Assembly (NCBI GenBank): GCA_016215605.1 | Contig: JACRJB010000035.1 | Location: forward strand, 1 to 64,000 | Direction: 5' to 3' | Source of the DNA: Rhodopseudomonas palustris | Lineage (GTDB): Bacteria; Pseudomonadota; Alphaproteobacteria; Rhizobiales; Xanthobacteraceae | Length of the DNA stretch: 64,000 nucleotides | Part shown: piece by piece, positions 1 to 6,640 of the stretch | Layout: each line of letters starts with the position of its first letter | Numbering within the stretch: the stretch's first letter is position 1 | Position numbers and translations under genes: made by a program | The notes under the pieces: model-generated | The model's database searches: none | What the model saw: the letters and a program-made list of their open reading frames with translations, nothing else | What the model was told of the DNA's origin: nothing

Positions 1-30
1 CCCCCCCCCGCCCCCCCCCCCCCCCCCCCC
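1..30. other. Poly-C tract at contig edge (probable artefact)
   Basis: Twenty-nine of the first 30 bases are C, with a single G at position 10. The tract replaces sequence that should encode part of the conserved helicase core just upstream of the residues readable from about position 30. Such runs at contig ends are typical of no-signal reads in two-colour sequencing, where poly-G reads appear as poly-C on the other strand. It is best treated as not biological. Confidence 0.75.
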
Positions 31-1985
31 ACGACACGGACGCCGAGCTCGCGGCTTACCCCTCACCCCGGCCCTCTCCCGCAAGGGGAGAGGGAGAAGA
101 GAGGGCTGTGAATCAGGCCGACATCGTCGTCGCCAGCGGCGCGGTGCAGCCGATCGTCGAGATGCTCGACACCAAGGAGCGGCTGCCCTGGGCCGGGCAT
201 TCGGCGCGGCATGCGCTCGGCGAGATCTACGATCTCATCAAACGCAACAAGACGACGCTGGTGTTCGTCAACACCCGCAGCCAGGCCGAGATGCTGTTCC
301 AGGAACTCTGGCGCATGAACGACGACAACCTCGCGATCGCGCTGCATCACGGCTCGCTCGACGTCGCGCAGCGCCGCAAGGTCGAGGACGCGATGTCGGC
401 CGGCCGGCTGCGCGGCGTGGTGTGTACCTCGTCGCTCGATCTCGGCATCGACTGGGGTGATATCGATCTCGTCGTCAATGTCGGCGCGCCGAAGGGCTCG
501 TCGCGGCTGATGCAGCGGATCGGCCGCGCCAATCACCGGCTGGATGAAGCCTCGCGCGCCGTGCTGGTGCCGGCCAATCGCTTCGAAGTGTTGGAATGCG
601 CCGCCGCGATCGACGCCGTCGCCGAGAACGCGCAGGATACGCCGCCGCAGCGCAAGGGGGCGCTCGACGTGCTGGCGCAGCACATCCTCGGCTGCGCCTG
701 CGGCGAGCCGTTTTTCGCCGACGATCTATTTGGCGAAGTACGCAGCGCCGCGCCTTATGCAGATTTGTCGCGCGCCGATTTCGACGACACGCTCGATTTC
801 GTCGCCACCGGCGGCTACGCGCTGAAGAGCTACGAGCGCTTCGCCCGCATCAAGCAGGACAAGCAGGGCCAGTGGCGCGTCGCCAATCCGAAGGTGCGGC
901 AAGCTTATCGCCTCAACGTCGGCACCATCGTCGAAGAGGCGATGCTGAAGGTGAAGCTGGTGCGCTCCGCCAAGTCGAAAGCCGGCGGCGCCACCGGCGC
1001 GATCGCGCGCGGCGGCCGGATGCTCGGCCAGATCGAGGAGTACTTCATCGAGGGGCTGACGCCCGGCGACACCTTCGTGTTCGGCGGCGAAGTGGTGCGC
1101 TACGAGGCGCTGATGGAGGACCAGGTCTACGTCTCGCGTGCCGCAGACAAGGATGCACGGGTGCCGTCCTACATGGGCGGCAAGTTCCCGCTGTCGACCT
1201 ACCTCGCCGAGCGTGTCCGCGGGCTGCTGGCCGACAAGCGGACGTGGAAAGGATTGCCCGATCAGGTGCGCGACTGGCTGGCGCTGCAGAGCAAGGCGTC
1301 GAAAGTGCCCGGCCGCAGCGAGCTGGTGGTCGAGACGTTTCCACGCGCCGCCAAGTACTATCTGGTCTGCTACCCGTTCGAGGGCCGGCTGGCGCATCAG
1401 ACGCTCGGCATGCTGCTGACGCGGCGGCTGGAGCGCGCCCGCGCCAGGCCGCTCGGCTTCGTCGCCAACGAATACGCGCTGGCGGTGTGGGGCCTCGGCG
1501 ATACGTCGCACATGATCCGGCAGGGACGGCTCGATCTCGACGCGCTGTTCGATCCCGACATGCTGGGCGACGATCTCGAGGCCTGGCTGGCCGAATCGGC
1601 GCTGATGAAGCGCACCTTCCGCTCCGCGGCGATCATCTCCGGACTGATCGCGCGGCGCTTCCCCGGCGAGGAGAAGTCGCGCCGGCAGGTGCTGTTCTCG
1701 ACCGACCTCGTCTACGACGTGCTCAACAAGCACCAGCCCGATCACGTGCTGCTGCGCGCCGCCCGCGCCGACGCCGCCACAGGTCTGCTCGATTTGCGTC
1801 GCCTCAGTGATATGCTGACGCGAATCAAGGGGCACATCGTCCACAAGGAACTCGACCGCGTGTCGCCGCTGGCAGTGCCGGTGATGCTGGAAATCGGCCG
1901 CGAAGCCGTGTACGGCGAGGCCAGTGACGAACTGCTCGCCGAAGCCGCCGACGAGCTGGTCCGCGAGGCGATGGGGCCTTCGTAA
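3..1985 (+). CDS. Ligase-associated DEXH-box DNA helicase, Lhr family, 5' partial
   Basis: This is the C-terminal two thirds of an Lhr-type ATP-dependent helicase that works with an ATP-dependent DNA ligase and the downstream phosphoesterase in DNA repair. The second RecA domain is clear: TTLVFVNTRSQAEMLF, a VVCTSSLDLGIDWGD segment, and motif VI QRIGRANHR. The Lhr-specific C-terminal domains follow. The first RecA domain (Walker A and DEXH) lies outside the window. The frame is open from the window edge, so the GTG at 108 is not a required start. Codons about 59-107 come from a palindromic repeat and encode [14 protein letters not shown]-like residues within the protein. Usual family length is a little over 800 residues. 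Confidence 0.9.
   Translation, partial: PPRPPPPPPHDTDAELAAYPSPRPSPARGEGEERAVNQADIVVASGAVQPIVEMLDTKERLPWAGHSARHALGEIYDLIKRNKTTLVFVNTRSQAEMLFQELWRMNDDNLAIALHHGSLDVAQRRKVEDAMSAGRLRGVVCTSSLDLGIDWGDIDLVVNVGAPKGSSRLMQRIGRANHRLDEASRAVLVPANRFEVLECAAAIDAVAENAQDTPPQRKGALDVLAQHILGCACGEPFFADDLFGEVRSAAPYADLSRADFDDTLDFVATGGYALKSYERFARIKQDKQGQWRVANPKVRQAYRLNVGTIVEEAMLKVKLVRSAKSKAGGATGAIARGGRMLGQIEEYFIEGLTPGDTFVFGGEVVRYEALMEDQVYVSRAADKDARVPSYMGGKFPLSTYLAERVRGLLADKRTWKGLPDQVRDWLALQSKASKVPGRSELVVETFPRAAKYYLVCYPFEGRLAHQTLGMLLTRRLERARARPLGFVANEYALAVWGLGDTSHMIRQGRLDLDALFDPDMLGDDLEAWLAESALMKRTFRSAAIISGLIARRFPGEEKSRRQVLFSTDLVYDVLNKHQPDHVLLRAARADAATGLLDLRRLSDMLTRIKGHIVHKELDRVSPLAVPVMLEIGREAVYGEASDELLAEAADELVREAMGPS
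59..100. repeat. Palindromic repeat (purine-rich REP type) inside the helicase frame
   Basis: The sequence CCTCACCCCGGCCCTCTCCC followed by GCAAGGGGAGAGGGAG matches the right half of the repeats at 14753-14861, 17178-17366, 38657-38813 and 62849-62973. Here it lies inside the open helicase frame and leaves no stop codon. Confidence 0.85.
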
Positions 1986-1996
1986 ACGATGGCCTT

Positions 1997-2079
1997 CGTA
2001 GGATGGGTTGAGCGCGAGCGAAACCCATCGGACGCGCGTATTGAATCGATGGGTTTCGCTTCGCTCAACCCATCCTACG
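1997..2079. repeat. Intergenic inverted repeat (GTAGGATGGGTTGAGCG type)
   Basis: The left arm, 1997-2030, reads CGTAGGATGGGTTGAGCG followed by CGAGCGAAACCCATCG. The right arm, 2046-2079, is its near-perfect reverse complement. The two long arms would form a strong hairpin after the helicase stop codon. This is a common intergenic repeat type in this bacterial group. Confidence 0.85.
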
Positions 2080-2090
2080 GGTGATGCTTT

Positions 2091-2930
2091 GTGGCTGCTG
2101 ATCGAACCGGCGACATGGTTTCTTCTCCCTCCCCCCTTGCGGGGGAGGGTCGGGGTGGGGGGTGCCACGGGCACGATGCTCAATTGACTCCTCGTTCCGC
2201 CGCTACCCCCACCCCCGACCCCGGATCAAGTCCGGGGCAGGCTCCCTCCCCGCAAGGGGGAGGGGAGCAGAACGTCGCGATCGCTGGCGCCACGTTCGTC
2301 GCCGACCTGTCCGGCGCCCTGTATTGGGAATCCGAGCGGCTGCTGGTCGTGTCCGATCTGCATCTCGAAAAAGGCTCGAGCTATGCGATGCGCGGCGTGT
2401 TGTTGCCGCCTTACGACACGGTGGCGACGCTCGGCCGGCTCGGTGCAGTGATCGCGCGGTTCGATCCGCGCTGCGTGATCGCGCTCGGCGACAGCTTTCA
2501 CGATCGCCACGCGCACGGCCGTCTGTCGGAGGCCAATCGCAACATCCTCACCGCGCTGCAGGCGGGCCGTGACTGGATCTGGATCGCCGGCAATCACGAT
2601 CCGGAACTGCCGAGCGACCTCGGCGGCAGCGTCGCGGACGAGGTGATGATCGGCGCGCTCGCGTTCCGCCACGAGCCGACCGGCGCGCATGGCGAGATCG
2701 CCGGCCATCTACATCCGAAAGCCCGCGTCAGCCGCCGCGGCCGCAGCGTCGAGCGGCGCTGCTTCGCCGGCGACGGCATGCGCGTGGTGATGCCGGCATT
2801 CGGCGCCTACACCGGCGGCCTCAACATCCGCGACGCCGCCTTCGCACGGCTGTTCGGCTCCGCCGCCTTCATCGCCCACGTCCTCGGCGACCACCGCCTC
2901 CACGCCATCGCCGCGTCGCGGTGCTGCTGA
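2091..2930 (+). CDS. Ligase-associated metallophosphoesterase (PdeM-like)
   Basis: This is a calcineurin-like metallophosphoesterase found next to ligase-associated helicases, proposed to act as a nuclease in DNA damage repair. Metal-binding motifs are in order: SDLHLEKG (near residues 88-95), GDSFHD, GNHDPE and GHLHPK. As drawn the protein has 279 residues, about 50 more than usual for the family. The excess is residues about 11-61, which are translated from a palindromic repeat at 2122-2273. The conserved fold starts at VAIAGATFVADLSGALYWE with no start codon immediately before it. The start is therefore uncertain: GTG at 2091 or ATG at 2115. It probably shares a transcript with the helicase. 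Confidence 0.85.
   Translation: MAADRTGDMVSSPSPLAGEGRGGGCHGHDAQLTPRSAATPTPDPGSSPGQAPSPQGGGEQNVAIAGATFVADLSGALYWESERLLVVSDLHLEKGSSYAMRGVLLPPYDTVATLGRLGAVIARFDPRCVIALGDSFHDRHAHGRLSEANRNILTALQAGRDWIWIAGNHDPELPSDLGGSVADEVMIGALAFRHEPTGAHGEIAGHLHPKARVSRRGRSVERRCFAGDGMRVVMPAFGAYTGGLNIRDAAFARLFGSAAFIAHVLGDHRLHAIAASRCC
2122..2273. repeat. Palindromic repeat pair overlapping the pdeM 5' end
   Basis: Two head-to-head copies: CTCCCTCCCCCCTTGCGGGG with a GGTCGGGGTGGGGGG tail, then CCCCCACCCCCGACCCCGG through CCCCGCAAGGGGGAGGGG. The layout is the same as at 14753-14861. The element is open in the phosphoesterase frame. Confidence 0.9.
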
Positions 2931-2984
2931 CGGATCGACGCGCACGCCTCCACTCAGCTCTCGCTGGCGCACCACCCTCTCCAC

Positions 2985-3114
2985 GAGTCATTCCGGAGCG
3001 CTCGCGGAGCGAGCGAACCCGGAATCTCGATGTGTAGTGCGTGTGGCCGAGATTCCGGGTTCGCGCCATCGGGCCGGCCGCAGGCCGCCCCAATGGCGCG
3101 CCCCGGAACGACTC
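2985..3114. repeat. Palindromic repeat (GTCATTCCGG...CCCGGAAT type)
   Basis: It begins GAGTCATTCCGGAGCGCTCG, contains GAACCCGGAATCTCGA and its reverse complement TCGAGATTCCGGGTTCGCGC-like, and ends CGCCCCGGAACGACTC. The same family occurs at 4612-4752 and 22303-22454. It fills most of the gap between the phosphoesterase and the transporter. Confidence 0.9.
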
Positions 3115-3199
3115 AGTGCTTGGGGAGGGCGCGTTCTAAAAAACAACCGGGCTGCTCTCATGGTCGGACTGCGGGGCTCTTTCGCTCCGTTCGATTGTC

Positions 3200-3224
3200 G
3201 GAACCAGCTCCCCTGGGTTAAGTT
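3200..3224 (+). promoter_or_regulatory. EcfG-like general stress promoter
   Basis: GGAAC at 3200-3204, a 16-base spacer, then AGTT at 3221-3224. The alphaproteobacterial EcfG consensus is GGAAC-N16/17-CGTT, so only the first base of the -10 half differs. It would start transcription about 20 bases before the transporter ATG. Confidence 0.45.
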
Positions 3225-3248
3225 GTCGCACATGGCAATGGGCCGGGG

Positions 3249-4598
3249 ATGCGCGTGACGACCGAGCCGAACAGCAAGCCGCCGCACCCGGATTTCCTCG
3301 ATCCCGATCCGTCCGCGCCGAAGGTCCAACGCCTCGAGACCTTCCGCTTCAAAAACTTCCTCAAGACGCTCGGCCCGGGCCTGATCACCGGCGCTTCTGA
3401 CGACGATCCGTCCGGCATCGGCACCTACAGCCAGGCGGGCGCGCAGCTCGGCTACGGCATCGGCTGGACGATGCTGCTGACGTTTCCGCTGATGACGGCG
3501 ATCCAGGAAATCTCCGGCCGGGTCGGCCGCGTCACGGGCCATGGCATCGCCGGCAATGTCTGCCGGCATTATTCCGGCAAGCTGCTCGGCGCGATCGTGC
3601 TGCTCTTGTTCACCGCCAACACCATCAACATCGCGGCCGATCTCGCCGCGATGGGCGACGCGACGAAGCTGCTGATCGGCGGCCATCCGTTGCTCTACGT
3701 CGTCGGCTACGGCGCCATCTCGGTGATCGCGCAGATCTTCTTCGACTATCGCCGCTACGTCGCGGTGCTGAAATGGCTGACGCTGTGTCTGTTCGCCTAT
3801 GTGGCCGCCCTGGCGGTCGCCAAGGTCGACTGGGAACAGGCGCTGACCGGCCTGCTGCTGCCGCGGATCAGCTGGAGCGTCGATTATCTGACCACGATCG
3901 TGGCGATCTTCGGCACCACGATCTCGCCCTATCTGTTTTTCTGGCAGGCGTCGCAGGAGGCCGAGGAAGAACGCATCGATCCCGACAAGAAGCCGCTGAC
4001 GAAATCGCCACGCGACGCCCGCAGCGAATTCCAGCGCATCCGCGCCGACACCGTGGTCGGCATGGCGTTCTCCAATCTGATCGCGCTGGCGATCATGACC
4101 ACCGCGGCGGCGACGCTGCACGCGGCCGGCAAGACCGACATCCAGACCTCGGCGCAGGCCGCCGAGGCGCTGCGGCCGATCGCCGGTCCGTTCGCCGAAT
4201 GGATCTTCGCGCTCGGCATCGTCGGCACCGGCCTGCTGGCGATCCCGGTACTGGCCGGCTCGGCCGCCTATGCGGTCGGTGAGGGCCGGCGCTGGCCGGT
4301 CGGCCTGGCGCGCAAACCGAAGGAGGCGGCGGCGTTCTACGGGGTGCTGGCGCTGGCCGGCGCGCTCGGCATCGCGATCAACTTCGCGCCGATCAATCCG
4401 ATCTCGGCGTTGTATTGGAGCGCGGTGATCAACGGCGTGCTGGCGGTGCCGGTGATGGTGCTGCTGATGATCATGGTGCGCCGCCGCTCGGTGATGAAGC
4501 AGTTCGTCGTGCGCGGCCCGCTGTATTGGCTCGGCTGGCTGTCGACCGCCGCAATGGCGGTGAGCGTCGCCGCAATGGCGATCGGGTATTTCGCTTAG
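3249..4598 (+). CDS. NRAMP-family divalent metal transporter with a non-canonical metal site
   Basis: This 449-residue inner-membrane protein has about eleven hydrophobic helices and the NRAMP/SLC11 fold signature. The TM1 motif, normally DPGN, reads DDDPSGIGTYSQAG (Asp53-Pro54-Ser55-Gly56). The TM6 segment reads GTTISPYLFFWQASQE, where classical manganese/iron carriers have a Met-Pro-His motif. The missing TM6 methionine argues against a typical soft-metal transporter. NRAMP-related magnesium carriers also differ at these positions, so a hard-metal substrate is possible (inference). An EcfG-like promoter element lies just upstream. Confidence 0.85.
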   Translation: MRVTTEPNSKPPHPDFLDPDPSAPKVQRLETFRFKNFLKTLGPGLITGASDDDPSGIGTYSQAGAQLGYGIGWTMLLTFPLMTAIQEISGRVGRVTGHGIAGNVCRHYSGKLLGAIVLLLFTANTINIAADLAAMGDATKLLIGGHPLLYVVGYGAISVIAQIFFDYRRYVAVLKWLTLCLFAYVAALAVAKVDWEQALTGLLLPRISWSVDYLTTIVAIFGTTISPYLFFWQASQEAEEERIDPDKKPLTKSPRDARSEFQRIRADTVVGMAFSNLIALAIMTTAAATLHAAGKTDIQTSAQAAEALRPIAGPFAEWIFALGIVGTGLLAIPVLAGSAAYAVGEGRRWPVGLARKPKEAAAFYGVLALAGALGIAINFAPINPISALYWSAVINGVLAVPVMVLLMIMVRRRSVMKQFVVRGPLYWLGWLSTAAMAVSVAAMAIGYFA

Positions 4599-4611
4599 CC
4601 AGCCCCAAGCC

Positions 4612-4752
4612 CGTCATTCCGGGGCGGTCGCGAAGCGACCGAACCCGGAATCTCGAAGTTATTGGGCCGAACCGTCGATGCGAGTGGCGCTGCCGGGTGC
4701 CCTGAACGTCGAGTTCCGGGTTCGCGCGTTTCACGCGCGCCCCGGAATGACG
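4612..4752. repeat. Palindromic repeat (GTCATTCCGG type)
   Basis: It runs from CGTCATTCCGGGGCGGTCGC to CGCGCCCCGGAATGACG, with internal GAACCCGGAATCTCGA. It lies between the convergent transporter and TIGR02186 genes and may act as a transcription or mRNA-stability boundary. Confidence 0.9.
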
Positions 4753-4765
4753 TGCCAGGGGATGA

Positions 4766-5551
4766 TTAGTCTCGCCGGAACACGATCGATGCCATCCAGC
4801 CGGTGGCGAGCGCCATCAGCGCGGTGAGCAGGCCGTAGACGATGCCGTGCTGCTTCGCCGCGGTGGCGACGAATTGTTCGAAGCCGACCTTGGCGATTTC
4901 GAACGAGGTCTCGGTCTGAGTCAGCATCTCGCCGTTGCCGAACAGCTTGATGTGGACTTCGTAGCTGCCGATCGGCACCTCGGCGGGCAGCGGGATGCCG
5001 GTGCGGAACAGCGTCGGCGTGAGGAACTTCACCGCCGCCGGATCCTCCTCGTACAGCTTGCGTTCCTCGCGCAGCCGGACGAAAGCGGTGCGGAACTGAT
5101 CGTTGGCGACGACGTCGGCGTAGTCGGTGCCGATCCGCTGCGTCAGCAGCGTGTGCTTGATGCCGAGTTGCTGCCGCCGCCGCACCTCCGGCGCGGCGAT
5201 CGCTTCGATCGGCCGGTTGGAGAACACCGCGAGATAGCTCGGCACCATCAGGAACTGCCGTGAATCGCTGTTGATCCAGATTCCGAATTTCCGCTCCTTG
5301 CGCCGCGTCACCATGTCGGAGCGCGGCCCGATCACGGTGACCACCATGTCGTAGGCCATCTGCTCCACCGGCGCCGGATTGTCGCGCTCGACCGAGCCGA
5401 ACAGCACCAGTTCGCCGCCCGCGTAGTTCGGCGTCACCGTCACCCGCGCGTTGGAGACCGAAACGATCAGCTTCTCCGCCTGCGCCGGACCGGCCAGGCC
5501 GAGCAGGGCGGCGACGGCGATCGCCAGGGCTGATCCCGCGCGCCCCACCAT
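4766..5551 (-). CDS. TIGR02186-family exported/membrane protein
   Basis: This 261-residue protein has an N-terminal signal peptide (a hydrophobic stretch ending GPAQAEKL) and a C-terminal transmembrane helix near GIVYGLLTALMALATGWMAS. It matches the conserved alphaproteobacterial family TIGR02186, whose function is unknown. The start codon overlaps or abuts the stop of the upstream TauE-like permease gene, so the two are translationally coupled. This suggests a periplasmic accessory role for the permease (inference). Confidence 0.85.
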   Translation of the reverse strand: MVGRAGSALAIAVAALLGLAGPAQAEKLIVSVSNARVTVTPNYAGGELVLFGSVERDNPAPVEQMAYDMVVTVIGPRSDMVTRRKERKFGIWINSDSRQFLMVPSYLAVFSNRPIEAIAAPEVRRRQQLGIKHTLLTQRIGTDYADVVANDQFRTAFVRLREERKLYEEDPAAVKFLTPTLFRTGIPLPAEVPIGSYEVHIKLFGNGEMLTQTETSFEIAKVGFEQFVATAAKQHGIVYGLLTALMALATGWMASIVFRRD

Positions 5552-6474
5552 CAGCTCGGCCCCACGTCGCGCAGGGTGAACAATTCGTCCGGCTTGATGC
5601 CGAGCTCGAACGCGAAGCGGATGCCGACCGCGAGCACCAGCAGGCCGAGCAGCAGCCGGAGCTGTTCGCCGCGAATGCGTTGACCGGCGCGAGCGCCGAA
5701 CTGGGCCCCGGTGACGCCGCCGATCATCAGGATCAGAGCCAGCACGGCGTCGACCAGGTGGCTGGTGGCGGCGTGCAGGATGGTGGCGATCAGCATCGTC
5801 ACCAGCGTCAGCACCATCGACGTGCCGACCACCATGGTGGTCGGCACCCGCAGCAGATAGATCAGCATCGGCACCAGGATGAAGCCGCCGCCGACGCCCA
5901 TCACCGCGCCGATGAAGCCGATCAAGAGGCCGATCGCCACGACCGGCAGCACCGACAGATACATCTTGGAGCGCTTGAACCGGATCTTCAGCGGCAGCGC
6001 GTGGATCCAGTTGCGGTTGCCGGTGCGGCGGCTCAGCGCCACTTCGCCGCGGCGGGTGCGCAGGATCGCGCGCAGACCCTCATAGACCATCAACCCGCCG
6101 ACCGCGGTCAGCAGCACGACGTAGGACAGCGCGATCATCAGGTCGAGCTGGCCGACCGAGCGCATCAGCACGAAGAACCAGACGCCGAGCGCGGTGCCGG
6201 CGATGCCGCCGCACAACAGCACGAAGGCGAGCATCGGGTCGATCGCACGGCGACGCCAGTACGACAGCGCGCCGGAGAACGACGAGGCCGCCATGTGGCT
6301 GGTGACCGAGGCCACAGCGACGGCGGGCGCGATCCCGACGAAAATCAGCAGCGGCGTCATCAGGAAGCCGCCGCCGACGCCGAACATGCCGGACACGAAC
6401 CCGACCGCGGCGCCCATCGCCAGGATGAGCAGGACGTTGACCGGAAGGTCTGCGATCGGAAGATAGAGCTGCAC
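5551..6474 (-). CDS. TauE/SafE-family sulfite/organosulfonate exporter-like permease
   Basis: This 307-residue polytopic protein has two homologous hydrophobic halves, each opening with a glycine-rich motif: FVSGMFGVGGGFLMTPLLIF and FIGAVMGVGGGFILVPMLIY. These motifs define the TauE/SafE (DUF81) family of anion and sulfur-compound permeases. The substrate cannot be read from sequence. It is first in a two-gene unit with the TIGR02186 protein. The start at 6474 (MQLYLPIADLPVN) is the only good ATG before the first helix. Confidence 0.88.
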   Translation of the reverse strand: MQLYLPIADLPVNVLLILAMGAAVGFVSGMFGVGGGFLMTPLLIFVGIAPAVAVASVTSHMAASSFSGALSYWRRRAIDPMLAFVLLCGGIAGTALGVWFFVLMRSVGQLDLMIALSYVVLLTAVGGLMVYEGLRAILRTRRGEVALSRRTGNRNWIHALPLKIRFKRSKMYLSVLPVVAIGLLIGFIGAVMGVGGGFILVPMLIYLLRVPTTMVVGTSMVLTLVTMLIATILHAATSHLVDAVLALILMIGGVTGAQFGARAGQRIRGEQLRLLLGLLVLAVGIRFAFELGIKPDELFTLRDVGPS

Positions 6475-6640
6475 GCGCGGTCGTTTCGGAGTTCGTCGCT
6501 GTGGCTGAAAAGGGCGGATCGCAGTGATCCGTCAGCCTGCATAACCGAATTCGACCTGATCAGGGATTAAAGAATCCGCGACGACCGGGGTTTTTTGGGC
6601 CCGGCTGTCGCATCGTTTTCAAGGTGGTGAACGATCAAGC

